From assembly GCA_937148845.1 (NCBI GenBank), contig CAKZRW010000035.1:1-57965 (forward strand): a stretch of DNA of 57,965 bases, read 5' to 3'. A program made the translations under genes and the position numbers. The stretch comes from an uncultured Actinomycetes bacterium. GTDB taxonomy: Bacteria; Actinomycetota; Thermoleophilia; RBG-16-64-13. How positions within the stretch are numbered: the stretch's first letter is position 1; each line of letters starts with the position of its first letter. The notes beneath the pieces are model-generated. The model saw nothing but the letters and a program-made list of their open reading frames with translations, was not told where the DNA came from and searched no databases. This document shows, in pieces, positions 8,147 through 16,194 of this stretch.

Positions 8147-9499
8147 ATGGCGACGAAATATCTACTGTCGGAAGAGCAGTTGCCGAATGTGTGGTACAAC
8201 CTCATGGCAGATCTTCCCACTCCCCCTCCGGCGCCGCTTCACCCGGCCACCCTGCAGCCCGCCGGCCCCGACGATCTGGCGCCATTGTTTCCGATGGGTC
8301 TCATCATGCAGGAGGTCTCGACCGAGCGCTTCATCGAGATCCCTGAGGAGGTCCGGGACATCTATCGGCTGTGGCGTCCCACTCCGTTGCTACGCGCGGC
8401 GCGGTGGGAGAAGGCCTTGGGTACGCCAGCCAAGATCTTCTACAAGTATGAAGGGGTGAGCCCCGCGGGCTCTCACAAACCGAACACCGCCGTAGCGCAG
8501 GCTTGGTACAACAAGCAGGAAGGCGTGACCCGCTTGACCACCGAGACCGGAGCCGGTCAATGGGGTTCGGCGCTGGCCCTTGCCTGTCAGCTCCTGGGCA
8601 TGCAGTGCTTGGTCTACATGGTCAAAGTGTCCTACTTCCAGAAGCCCTATCGCCGGAGCATGATCCGAGTGTGGGGCGCGGAAGTGATTCCGAGCCCCTC
8701 CGACACTACTACGGCAGGGCGGGCCATACTGGCTGCTGACCCGGACTCTCCAGGCAGCCTCGGCATCGCCATTAGCGAGGCCGTGGAAGTGGCAGCCCAG
8801 CGTGACGACACCCACTATTCCCTCGGCTCGGTGCTCAACCACGTCCTCCTTCACCAGACGGTCATCGGGCAAGAGGCCCTGCTGCAGATGGAGCAAGCAG
8901 ATGCCTACCCCGATTACGTGGTCGGCTGCGTCGGCGGCGGATCGAATTTTGCGGGGATCAGTTTCCCCTTCCTGGGTGAGAATCTCACCAAGGGGAAGAA
9001 GACCAGGATCATCGCGGTCGAGCCAGCGGCTTGTCCGACTATGACGAGAGGGGTATACGCCTTCGACTACGGTGATACCGCCAAGCTGACGCCGCTTCTC
9101 AAGATGGAGACCCTTGGTCACGACTTCATCCCTCCGGGCATTCATGCGGGTGGGCTACGTTACCACGGCATGGCGCCTCTGGTCTCGCATGCTCACCAGC
9201 TTGGCCTTATCGATGCCCAAGCAGTCTTACAGACCGAAGCGTTCTCGGCCGGCGTCTCCTTTGCCAGGTCGGAGGGCATCATTCCCGCCCCGGAGAGCTC
9301 GCACGCCATCGCCATGGTGCGTCAGCTGGCTGAGGAGTGCAAGCAGTCCGGCGAGGCCAAGACCATCCTGTTCAACCTGAGCGGCCACGGGCACTTTGAC
9401 ATGGCTGCTTACGATCAGTACCTCGATGGCAAGCTTGAGGACTACGCTTACCCCGAAGAAAAGATCAGGGAAGCAATGAAGAACTTGCCGGTGGTTTGA
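8147..9499 (+). CDS. trpB: TrpB-like pyridoxal-phosphate enzyme (tryptophan synthase beta 2)
   Basis: TrpB condenses indole with serine to give tryptophan using pyridoxal phosphate. The PLP lysine is Lys111 in SPAGSHKPN, followed by Glu133 in ETGAGQW and the phosphate-binding GGGSN at 263-267. The extended N-terminus and the SPAGSHKPN form mark the TrpB2 subfamily, common in archaea and thermophilic bacteria. Of 450 residues, the start at 8147 is preferred over an in-frame upstream start because it aligns with the TrpB2 N-terminus and follows GGAAAGG. No trpA is adjacent. TrpB2 often works without TrpA, as an indole salvage enzyme or with serine/phosphoserine derivatives. Confidence 0.9.
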   Translation: MATKYLLSEEQLPNVWYNLMADLPTPPPAPLHPATLQPAGPDDLAPLFPMGLIMQEVSTERFIEIPEEVRDIYRLWRPTPLLRAARWEKALGTPAKIFYKYEGVSPAGSHKPNTAVAQAWYNKQEGVTRLTTETGAGQWGSALALACQLLGMQCLVYMVKVSYFQKPYRRSMIRVWGAEVIPSPSDTTTAGRAILAADPDSPGSLGIAISEAVEVAAQRDDTHYSLGSVLNHVLLHQTVIGQEALLQMEQADAYPDYVVGCVGGGSNFAGISFPFLGENLTKGKKTRIIAVEPAACPTMTRGVYAFDYGDTAKLTPLLKMETLGHDFIPPGIHAGGLRYHGMAPLVSHAHQLGLIDAQAVLQTEAFSAGVSFARSEGIIPAPESSHAIAMVRQLAEECKQSGEAKTILFNLSGHGHFDMAAYDQYLDGKLEDYAYPEEKIREAMKNLPVV

Positions 9500-9580
9500 A
9501 GGTCGTCCGGGGAAGAGATTCCCCAGGCTGCCTCACACCAACGGCCCGAGGTCGTAAGAAGACGAGGGTAGAAGCTCGGG

Positions 9581-9615
9581 GAGCGACGGGGCGCCCATCG
9601 GGCGCCCCGTCGCTC
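9581..9615. terminator. Strong bidirectional terminator between trpB2 and the DUF72 gene
   Basis: A perfect 16-bp inverted repeat (9581-9596 and 9600-9615) with a 3-nt loop ATC, about 80% GC in the stem. It is followed on the plus side by GCTTTCGCC. It lies between two converging genes, where a shared terminator is expected. Confidence 0.85.
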
Positions 9616-9650
9616 GCTTTCGCCTTGCTGTTCCATCCCGCGGCCGTCCG

Positions 9651-10625
9651 CTAGCAGGCAGCGTTGCCCACGGGTCCCCGCGGGCGCTCCTCCTCGGCGT
9701 GAGGCGCCTCGCTTTCAGGTCTGTCTCTTGAAGATGGCCGCGTCAGCAGACTGAGCATCTGCTGAGCGTTGCGCGGAGCGTAGTCGGCATAACAGTTGTT
9801 GAACATGAGATAGACGGTGCCGGCCTGTTCCTGCAGGTGGCGGACTGGCTCCACCCACTCGGCCAACTCCTCTTCCGTGTAGAGATAGCGGAAGCGTTCA
9901 GCCGCCGAGCCGACCCTGGCGTTCCAGGTGGCCGCATTCCGGCCATGGAACCGCACATAGGCGATGTCCGAGGTCAAAGCGGTCAAAGGGGGCAAGGCGT
10001 TCGGGCTGCTGACGCGGGGCGCATCCACACTGACGAAACATGCCCCTAGCGAGCGGAGCATGTCCAGAGTGTCATCAAGCACTCGGGGGGCGAGCCACGA
10101 CACGTGTCTGAATTCCACTGCCGCTCGATCGGGCGCCAACCGGTTGACGCTTTCAACGAGGTACTGGCGGTTAGGTTCGCTGGCCACAAAGTAGGGTGGG
10201 AACTGCATGAGGATGACACCCAGCTTCCCACTCTCACGTAGCGGCTCCAGGCCTTCTCGGAACAAAGCGAAGGCTCTTTCGCGGAGCTCCGCGGTTGGAT
10301 GGAGGATGCGGCCGTAGGTGTCAAGTTCGAATCCGTGCTCACTGCGGATGAAACCGGGAAGTTGTTGAGGCCGGATGCCGTGCTTGGTAAGAAGCCCGAA
10401 GGCCTTGACGTGAAGAACAAAACCGGGCGGTGTGCGCTCCGCCCATAGCCGCGCAGTGAAGGGATTGGGAAGAGCGTAGAAAGTGGAATCCACCTCCACA
10501 GTGTCGAAATGAGCGGCGTAGAAGCGCAAGCGGTCGGCCGCGCCACGTAGCGCGGGTGGATACCAGGCCCGCACCATGGTGGGGTCGGTCCAGGAGCAAG
10601 TGCCCACCCGTACTATCCCGCTCAT
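9651..10625 (-). CDS. DUF72 (YecE-like) family protein
   Basis: A 324-residue member of the DUF72 family, a TIM-barrel protein of unknown activity sometimes compared to metal-dependent endonucleases. Family landmarks are GTCSWTDPT at the N-terminus, HFDTVEVDSTFYALP, FVLHVKAFG, and YLMFNNCYADYAPRNA near the C-terminus. I chose the ATG at 10625. A GTG further upstream (10667) is possible but would nearly touch the divergent dehydrogenase gene. No Shine-Dalgarno is visible, while TATATC lies 8 nt upstream, compatible with a leaderless transcript. The last ~20 residues are charged and low-complexity. Confidence 0.85.
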   Translation of the reverse strand: MSGIVRVGTCSWTDPTMVRAWYPPALRGAADRLRFYAAHFDTVEVDSTFYALPNPFTARLWAERTPPGFVLHVKAFGLLTKHGIRPQQLPGFIRSEHGFELDTYGRILHPTAELRERAFALFREGLEPLRESGKLGVILMQFPPYFVASEPNRQYLVESVNRLAPDRAAVEFRHVSWLAPRVLDDTLDMLRSLGACFVSVDAPRVSSPNALPPLTALTSDIAYVRFHGRNAATWNARVGSAAERFRYLYTEEELAEWVEPVRHLQEQAGTVYLMFNNCYADYAPRNAQQMLSLLTRPSSRDRPESEAPHAEEERPRGPVGNAAC

Positions 10626-10672
10626 GACCAAAGGATATACTGAGCAACCATGAATGCGAGCCGCCACTAGTC

Positions 10673-11719
10673 ATGGACACCAACAAACCTCGCCTGCTGC
10701 TCACGCGTCGCATACCCCAGCCTGGCCCAGAATTGCTCCACGAGGTCTTCGAGGTCGTGGGGGGAGAGGCCGACGAAGCTCTGGAAAGAGCGGCTTTGCT
10801 TGAGCGGGTGGTGGGGGTAGACGCCATCCTTTGCTTGCTCAGCGAGACCATCGATGCGCAGGTCATGGATGCGGCCGGGCCATGTCTGCGGGTGATCTCC
10901 AATATGGCGGTGGGCTATGACAACATCGACGTGCCGGCAGCCACTGCTCGGGGCATCATAGTAACCAACACCCCTGATGTCCTGACCGACGCCACTGCGG
11001 ACCTTGCCTGGGCGCTCATACTTGCAGTGGCGCGCAGAGTATTGGAGGGCGACCGTTTCGTGCGGGAAGGTCACTTCCGCGCTTGGAGCCCCTTCATGCT
11101 GTTGGGACGCCTGGTCGCCGGCGCGACCTTGGGGATCGTGGGCATGGGTCGGATCGGGCAAGCGGTGGCCCGTAGGGCGCTGGGCTGGAACATGAAGGTG
11201 CTTTACGTGAGACAAAGGGGCCCGCTTTCGTCTCAAGAGATCCCTCCTGGTGCGGACTGGGAGTGCTGTGCCACCTTGGAAGAGCTGCTTGCGCGCTCTG
11301 ACATCGTCAGCCTACATGTGCCGCTTACGGACAAGACGCGGCATCTGATCGGCGAGCGCGAGCTGGCCCTGATGAAGCCTGGAGCTTTCCTCATAAACAC
11401 AGCGCGGGGCCCGGTGATCGACGAAGCTGCCCTGGTAAGAGCCCTCCAGGAAGGGCGTCTGGGAGGGGCCGGCTTGGATGTCTACGAGCGGGAACCAGAA
11501 TTGACCGAGGGACTCGACGAACTTCTGAACGTGGTACTGCTTCCTCACCTAGGCAGCGCCACCGTCGAAACCAGGAGCCGGATGGCGGAACTAGCCGCCC
11601 GGAACGCTGTGGCTGCCATCCGCGGTGAGCGTATTCCCCACGTGGTTAACCCGGAGGTTCTGCCAAGGTCTGGGGGCGGCGGGGGAAAACCTGCTGGTAC
11701 GCGCGAGGGGAACGGGTGA
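10673..11719 (+). CDS. D-2-hydroxyacid dehydrogenase (glyoxylate/hydroxypyruvate reductase type)
   Basis: NAD(P)-dependent reduction of a 2-keto acid such as glyoxylate or hydroxypyruvate to the D-hydroxy acid. The Rossmann motif GMGRIG is at 157-162. The catalytic triad is Arg245 (NTARG), Glu274 (EREPE) and His292 (PHLGSA). The 348 residues and the SNMAVGYDNID segment fit the glyoxylate reductase/glycerate dehydrogenase branch rather than SerA, since no ACT domain is present. It starts 47 bp from the divergent DUF72 gene and its stop overlaps the start of the following lipoprotein gene, suggesting co-transcription. Confidence 0.87.
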   Translation: MDTNKPRLLLTRRIPQPGPELLHEVFEVVGGEADEALERAALLERVVGVDAILCLLSETIDAQVMDAAGPCLRVISNMAVGYDNIDVPAATARGIIVTNTPDVLTDATADLAWALILAVARRVLEGDRFVREGHFRAWSPFMLLGRLVAGATLGIVGMGRIGQAVARRALGWNMKVLYVRQRGPLSSQEIPPGADWECCATLEELLARSDIVSLHVPLTDKTRHLIGERELALMKPGAFLINTARGPVIDEAALVRALQEGRLGGAGLDVYEREPELTEGLDELLNVVLLPHLGSATVETRSRMAELAARNAVAAIRGERIPHVVNPEVLPRSGGGGGKPAGTREGNG

Positions 11720-12336
11720 AGACTAAGGCCGTGAACCGAGCAGGCGCGCGCCGAATTCTGGCAGGCGGGCTATGTGGCGTGCTCCTCGCCGTGGTTCTCA
11801 TCGGGAGCCTCGCTTGTTCTGCGGGTGAGAGCGGACAAGGCTCGGGTACTTCGTCGACCATGACGTCGGGTATGGGCGGAGGGGGCTCATCCCCGGGTGG
11901 TCGCCCGTCGGGCGAAGTGGAAGGCTTGGTAGGCGAGGACATCGAGCTAGGCGAGGCCGTCGTCACCGTGCGGGCACTCCAGCCCACTTTCCAGCCTGCA
12001 GACCCAGTGCAACGGTTGAGCCCAGAAACACCGGTGGCCCCCGCCGACAATGAGTCCTTCTACCAAGCCTTCGTCCGCATTCTGAACAGGGGGGTGCCGC
12101 CTCTCCGCGTGGATCCCCAGGATTTCACTCTGCTACTCGGCGGCCGAGTGCATGCCCTCGAGCCCACCAGGTCTGGTCCAGCTGCACGTAGCTTGCTGAA
12201 GAACGCTTCGCTTGACCTCTTGCTCACTTTCAAAGGAGAAGCCGGGCAACAGCCGGTGCTGCTCTATTCGCCGGAGTGGTTCGAGGGGACGCTACGCGTG
12301 TCGCTGCCCGTAGACACCACGACCACCACCCGCTGA
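11716..12336 (+). CDS. Putative lipoprotein of unknown function (DUF4352-like)
   Basis: A 206-residue exported protein starting at GTG 11716, overlapping the upstream stop by 4 bp. It has a positively charged N-terminus, a hydrophobic stretch (LCGVLLAVVLIG) and a lipobox GSLAC with the lipidated Cys near residue 34. A Ser/Gly/Thr-rich linker follows. The remaining ~130 residues have the pattern of extracellular DUF4352-type domains (GEAVVTVRALQP, YQAFVRILNRG). The C-terminus ends in a threonine run. Function is unknown; the family assignment is tentative. Confidence 0.65.
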   Translation: MKTKAVNRAGARRILAGGLCGVLLAVVLIGSLACSAGESGQGSGTSSTMTSGMGGGGSSPGGRPSGEVEGLVGEDIELGEAVVTVRALQPTFQPADPVQRLSPETPVAPADNESFYQAFVRILNRGVPPLRVDPQDFTLLLGGRVHALEPTRSGPAARSLLKNASLDLLLTFKGEAGQQPVLLYSPEWFEGTLRVSLPVDTTTTTR

Positions 12337-12429
12337 CTTCCACCGGCTGCGCCTGCCTTGCGGCTGCGCCTCCCTAGCGTCCACGCCCGCCGGGTGGCTC
12401 GGCCTGACTGTCGGGCCCAGCGCGCGCAG

Positions 12430-12765
12430 TCAATTGAACAAGTACAGCAAGAACACCAGGTTGTCGGTGGAAGTGAGAGCGTGATACTGCTTGGCGGGAA
12501 GATAAAAGAACGAACCGCGTTTCGCCTTGTAGAGGGTCTCGCCGATCTGGATGTCGCCCTCCCCGTCAAGCACGTGGATAGTGGCCGGACGGGTGGCAGC
12601 GTGCCCGGACATGGTCTGTCCGGTGCTCATCGCGTATAGGGAGATGTCGGCCTTGGGCCTCTCGACGACTGTCTTACTGACGATGCCACCCTCTGCGAAC
12701 TGGACCATGGCAAGTAGGTCGCCTGCCCAGTTTTCATCTGTCCCCGGTCTGGCAGTTGTGCTCAT
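12430..12765 (-). CDS. Small cupin-domain protein
   Basis: A 111-residue single-domain cupin. The first cupin motif appears as GQTMSGHAATRPATIHVLDGEGDI and the second as KRGSFFYLPAKQYHAL. The usual His-x-His metal site is reduced (GHAATRP), so the metal ligands may be incomplete. The ATG at 12765 is chosen because GGGAGG precedes it by about 5 nt. Such proteins may be isomerases, dioxygenases or small-ligand sensors; nothing in the sequence decides this. It lies 54 bp upstream of no obvious partner, convergent to the lipoprotein gene. Confidence 0.8.
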   Translation of the reverse strand: MSTTARPGTDENWAGDLLAMVQFAEGGIVSKTVVERPKADISLYAMSTGQTMSGHAATRPATIHVLDGEGDIQIGETLYKAKRGSFFYLPAKQYHALTSTDNLVFLLYLFN

Positions 12766-12818
12766 CAAGACCTCCCTTGTTCATTTGGCACAGCTGCTCT
12801 GCCGACGATAGCGGCGGG

Positions 12819-13802
12819 TCAGCCCCCGGGAGAGTAGCTTGTGGGCAACCCGGTGGCTTCGCGCACCCGCTCCATGACACTCTGCGCTACTGTGCGGGCG
12901 CGGCGCCCGCCTTCTCGAAGCACGTCCTTGACGTAATCCAGGTCGGCCTCCAGTTCTCGGCGCCGCGCCCTGAAAGGTGCGAAGTGCTCCTCGATCAACT
13001 CAAGCAGCCGTTTCTTCACCTCTCCATACCCCATGCCGCCGGCCTTGTAACGTGCCTCCCACTCGGCTGTCTCTTCTGGAGTGGCCAGCAGTCGCAGCAG
13101 GAGGAAGGGCGTGGAGGTGTAAGGGTCCTTGGGTTCAGAGACAGGTGTGGAATCGGTCACGATGGACATGACCTTCCTCTTGAGCAGGCTGCCTTCCTCG
13201 AATATCCCTATCTCGTTGCCGTAGCTCTTGGACATCTTCCGTCCATCGATGCCTGGCACCACCGCCGAAGTATCCAGGATGTAGGGCTCGGGCAAGACAA
13301 AGATCTCCCCGAACTGTTGATTGAACTTGTTGGCTATGTCGCGGGTGATCTCGAGGTGCTGCTTCTGGTCCTGGCCGACCGGCACCAAGTCCGACAAGTA
13401 GATGAGGATATCGGCGGCCTGTAAGACCGGGTAGGCGAACAACCCGTGATTTGGGTTGAGACCTTGGGCCACCTTGTCTTTGTAGCTCACCGCACGCTCC
13501 AGCAACCCCATGGGCGTGACGCACGAAAGGATCCAGGCTAGCTCAGTGACCTCGGGGACGTCCTGCTGGGCGAAAAGGGCAGATTTGGCGGGGTCCAGAC
13601 CAAGGGCCAAGAAATCGACCGCGACGCCAAGGGTGTACTCACGCAGGAGCTTCGCATCCTGGACTGCGGTGAGGGCATGGTAACTGGCGATGAAATAGAA
13701 GCAGTCATTGCCCTCCTGGAGCGACACGTACTGACGCAGAGCGCCGAAGTAGTTGCCCAGATGAGGGCGACCTGATGGCTGTATGCCGGAAAGGACACGC
13801 AT
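12819..13802 (-). CDS. trpS: Tryptophan-tRNA ligase
   Basis: TrpS charges tRNA-Trp with tryptophan using ATP. It is a class I synthetase with the HIGH signature as PHLGNYFGA near residue 14-22 and the KMSKS loop present exactly as KMSKS in GIDGRKMSKSYGN. At 327 residues it is a normal bacterial length. No Shine-Dalgarno is seen before the ATG at 13802, and TAAACT lies 8 nt upstream, so the mRNA may be leaderless. It is divergent from the fumarase/succinate dehydrogenase operon. Confidence 0.95.
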   Translation of the reverse strand: MRVLSGIQPSGRPHLGNYFGALRQYVSLQEGNDCFYFIASYHALTAVQDAKLLREYTLGVAVDFLALGLDPAKSALFAQQDVPEVTELAWILSCVTPMGLLERAVSYKDKVAQGLNPNHGLFAYPVLQAADILIYLSDLVPVGQDQKQHLEITRDIANKFNQQFGEIFVLPEPYILDTSAVVPGIDGRKMSKSYGNEIGIFEEGSLLKRKVMSIVTDSTPVSEPKDPYTSTPFLLLRLLATPEETAEWEARYKAGGMGYGEVKKRLLELIEEHFAPFRARRRELEADLDYVKDVLREGGRRARTVAQSVMERVREATGLPTSYSPGG

Positions 13803-13934
13803 GGCCCCATAGTTTAGCCGACAATCAGGAAGTGGAGCACGGACAAGAGAGCAGCCGCGGCCAAGACGCTAGGCGCAGGCGGGAGACCAAACGCGGTCCA
13901 GCGCCTGGTGGAAAACGGCGGGCACAAAAAACGG

Positions 13935-13963
13935 TATACAAATATCATTTGAGCGTGTATAGT
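13935..13963 (+). promoter_or_regulatory. Candidate sigma-70-type promoter of the fumarase-sdh operon
   Basis: A -35-like TATACA (13935-13940) and a -10-like TATAGT (13958-13963) are separated by 17 bp in an AT-rich patch within otherwise GC-rich sequence. The predicted start is about 30 bp before the fumarase ATG, which has its own AGGAG at 13991-13995. Matches are 4/6 and 5/6 to the consensus. Confidence 0.5.
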
Positions 13964-14000
13964 TGCGTCTGCTGGGCTAGACAGGGTCTGAGGAGCGCAG

Positions 14001-14855
14001 ATGACTGCCGTGAGAGAACTGCACGTCGCTCGGATCACCGAGGCAGTGGCCGAGCTGTCTGTAAGAGCCTGCACGGAACTGGGTGACGACCTAGTGGCCT
14101 TCTTTCGTCAAGCCATTACGCGGGAGGAATCCGAGACGGGGCGGGACGTTCTCGCCCAACTTCTTGAGAACGCGGAGCTGGCCAGACGCACTGGTGTACC
14201 CCTCTGCCAGGACACGGGACTAGCCGTGGTGTTTCTGGAGATCGGGCAGGACGTTCACCTCGTCGGTGGTAGTCTGGAGCAAGCGGTCGACGAGGGTGTG
14301 CGGCGGGGATACACTGAGGGTTACCTGCGCAAGTCGGCGGTGGCTGATCCGATAGGAGCTCGCAAGAACACCGGCGACAATACTCCGGCTATGTTGCATA
14401 CCCGCATCGTGCCGGGAGACAAGGTGCGAGTGATAGTCGTCCCCAAGGGCGGCGGAGCCGAGAACATGAGCGCTTTGGGGATGCTGAAGCCCTCCCAGGG
14501 GCGGGAAGGAGCAATAGACTTCATCGTGGAGACGGTCAGCAAGGCAGGCCCCAATCCTTGCCCTCCTGTGATCGTGGGGGTGGGGCTCGGGGGTACTTTC
14601 GAGAAAGCTGCCTACCTGGCCAAACACGCCCTCTTACGAGAAGTGGGCTCGACGAACCCTGACCCCCGACTGGCGGAACTCGAGGACGAGATCGAGCGGC
14701 GCTGCAACGCCCTTGGTATCGGGCCGGCGGGTCTGGGGGGGACCGTTACTGTCATCGACGTCTTCGTTGAAGAGCTGCCGGCTCACATAGCCAGCATGCC
14801 CGTGGCGGTGAACATCCAGTGTCATTCGGCCCGCCACAAGGAGGTGGTGCTGTAA
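14001..14855 (+). CDS. Fumarate hydratase class I, alpha subunit
   Basis: The alpha half of the two-subunit, [4Fe-4S]-dependent fumarase, which interconverts fumarate and malate. The three cluster cysteines expected for this family are Cys69 (PLCQDTG), Cys187 (NPCPP) and Cys274 (NIQCHSARH). Length is 284 residues, normal for a separate alpha subunit. The SD AGGAG lies 5 nt before the ATG. The stop codon overlaps the ATG of the beta subunit. This oxygen-sensitive form is typical of anaerobes and thermophiles. A tartrate dehydratase alpha is the main alternative, but the following sdh genes favour fumarase. Confidence 0.92.
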   Translation: MTAVRELHVARITEAVAELSVRACTELGDDLVAFFRQAITREESETGRDVLAQLLENAELARRTGVPLCQDTGLAVVFLEIGQDVHLVGGSLEQAVDEGVRRGYTEGYLRKSAVADPIGARKNTGDNTPAMLHTRIVPGDKVRVIVVPKGGGAENMSALGMLKPSQGREGAIDFIVETVSKAGPNPCPPVIVGVGLGGTFEKAAYLAKHALLREVGSTNPDPRLAELEDEIERRCNALGIGPAGLGGTVTVIDVFVEELPAHIASMPVAVNIQCHSARHKEVVL

Positions 14856-15415
14856 TGGAACGGCGCCTTTCCACTCCCTTGAGCGATGCGGTGGTAGAGA
14901 GCCTGCGGGCTGGCGACCGAGTGCTTCTGAATGGCGTGATTTACACCGCGCGCGATGCCGCCCACAAACGCTTGGTCGAGCTGATCGAAAAGGGGGAAGC
15001 GCTGCCCATCGATTTGCTCGGGCAGGTGATCTACTTCGTCGGCCCGACGCCACCCAAACCAGGTCAGGTCATCGGTTCGGCCGGGCCCACCACTTCAGGG
15101 AGGATGGACGCCTACTCTCCCCGGTTGCTCGACCTGGGACTAAAAGGCATGATCGGCAAAGGCTCGCGCAGCGAAGCGGTAAAGGAAGCTCTCAAGCGCA
15201 ACAAGGCGGTGTATTTCGCAGCCACCGGTGGTGCGGGAGCCCTGCTCGCCCAGAGGATCGTCGCCTCCCGCGTGGTAGCCTACGAGGACCTGGGACCCGA
15301 GGCGATCCACGAGTTGGAGGTGGTGGACTTCCCGGTGGTGGTGATCAACGACATGTATGGCGGTGATCTTTACGTGGAAGGCCGGAAGAAGTACGAGAGG
15401 AAGGTGGCCTGTTGA
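14855..15415 (+). CDS. Fumarate hydratase class I, beta subunit
   Basis: The 186-residue beta half of class I fumarase, which completes the active site of the alpha subunit. Recognisable segments are GDRVLLNGVIYTARDAAHKR, VGPTPPKPGQVIGSAGPTTSGRMD, the loop IGKGSR and the VVINDMYGGDLY end. The ATG at 14855 shares its first base with the alpha stop codon, so translation is coupled; AGGAGG at 14839-14844 supports this start over one 36 nt earlier. Confidence 0.92.
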   Translation: MERRLSTPLSDAVVESLRAGDRVLLNGVIYTARDAAHKRLVELIEKGEALPIDLLGQVIYFVGPTPPKPGQVIGSAGPTTSGRMDAYSPRLLDLGLKGMIGKGSRSEAVKEALKRNKAVYFAATGGAGALLAQRIVASRVVAYEDLGPEAIHELEVVDFPVVVINDMYGGDLYVEGRKKYERKVAC

Positions 15416-15819
15416 GCAAGAAGCCTCGGGAGACCGCCAATATCGGGGCTGGTCTCTGGAAGGCAACCGGTATGTGGGCCTGGTTGCTGTTCCGGATAAG
15501 TGGACTCATCCTCGTCTTCTATTTGGGGGCCCACATCTTGGTCATCTCTACCGCTCAGTGGTCGGAGGCGGGAAAGACGTTCAACGACTTGATGAAGGCC
15601 TTCGAGCACCCTGTGCTCGTTCTGCTCGACTTGGCGCTCGTGGTGGCGGTGCTCTACCACGCCCTCAACGGAGTGAGGGTCATACTGATGGATCTCGGCA
15701 TCGGGGTCAGATCACACAAGTTGGTGTACTGGATCTGCATGGCGGTGGTGGTGATTGTTTTTGCGGTCTTCGCCTATGTGGCTTTCACCTACATCATCAC
15801 AGGTAAGGGGGTGATGTGA
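15412..15819 (+). CDS. sdhC: Succinate dehydrogenase / fumarate reductase membrane anchor SdhC
   Basis: A membrane anchor carrying the quinone site and probably haem b of the succinate:quinone oxidoreductase. Three hydrophobic helices are visible in 135 residues. The N-terminal GMWAWLLFRISG (20-31) and the haem/quinone motif HALNGVRVILMD (83-94) are diagnostic; His41 and His83 are candidate haem ligands. It begins with a TTG at 15412 overlapping the fumarase beta stop. Its pattern is closely echoed by the next gene, so the two anchors look like tandem paralogues. Confidence 0.87.
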   Translation: MSKKPRETANIGAGLWKATGMWAWLLFRISGLILVFYLGAHILVISTAQWSEAGKTFNDLMKAFEHPVLVLLDLALVVAVLYHALNGVRVILMDLGIGVRSHKLVYWICMAVVVIVFAVFAYVAFTYIITGKGVM

Positions 15820-16181
15820 TGAAAGCCGAGTCGGTCACCAGTCACCGCGGAGGGATGTGGGCCTGGCTTTTCCAGCGCATCACTGCTGTTCTTCTCATAG
15901 TCTGCCTGGCCATCCACCTGGTCTTCACCCACATCGTGGGAATAGGAGACATCAGTTATGACACCATTGGTGATCGCCTGGCGCATGCCGGCTTCATCGC
16001 TGTGGACATCATCTTGCTGGCTGCCGGTACCTTCCACGCGCTGAACGGTCTGCGCATGGTGCTCATGGACTATTGGTTCACGTCACGCAAGCGGGCCCTG
16101 GCCCTCACTGTGGTCTTGTGGGTGGTGGGACTCGCTGCTCTGGTCTACGGAATCTGGGCCCTCTGGCCCTGGATCAGCTAG
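15819..16181 (+). CDS. sdhD: Succinate dehydrogenase / fumarate reductase membrane anchor SdhD
   Basis: The second membrane anchor, 120 residues with three hydrophobic helices. It carries GMWAWLFQRITA (12-23) and HALNGLRMVLMD (73-84), nearly the same motifs and spacing as SdhC, with candidate haem histidines His33 and His73. The start is set at ATG 15819, which overlaps the sdhC stop; a GTG three bases earlier is also in frame. It is followed 13 bp later by the flavoprotein gene, which has AGGGGAGAGAAAG before it. Confidence 0.85.
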   Translation: MKAESVTSHRGGMWAWLFQRITAVLLIVCLAIHLVFTHIVGIGDISYDTIGDRLAHAGFIAVDIILLAAGTFHALNGLRMVLMDYWFTSRKRALALTVVLWVVGLAALVYGIWALWPWIS

Positions 16182-16194
16182 AGGGGAGAGAAAG

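Noticed and set aside
8390-9145. A 251-codon open frame opposite trpB2
   Set aside because: Antisense shadow; no motif and no initiation signals.
13803-14000. tRNA gene in the trpS-fumarase gap
   Set aside because: No cloverleaf, T-loop (GGTTCGAATCC-like) or CCA-proximal acceptor stem could be found.
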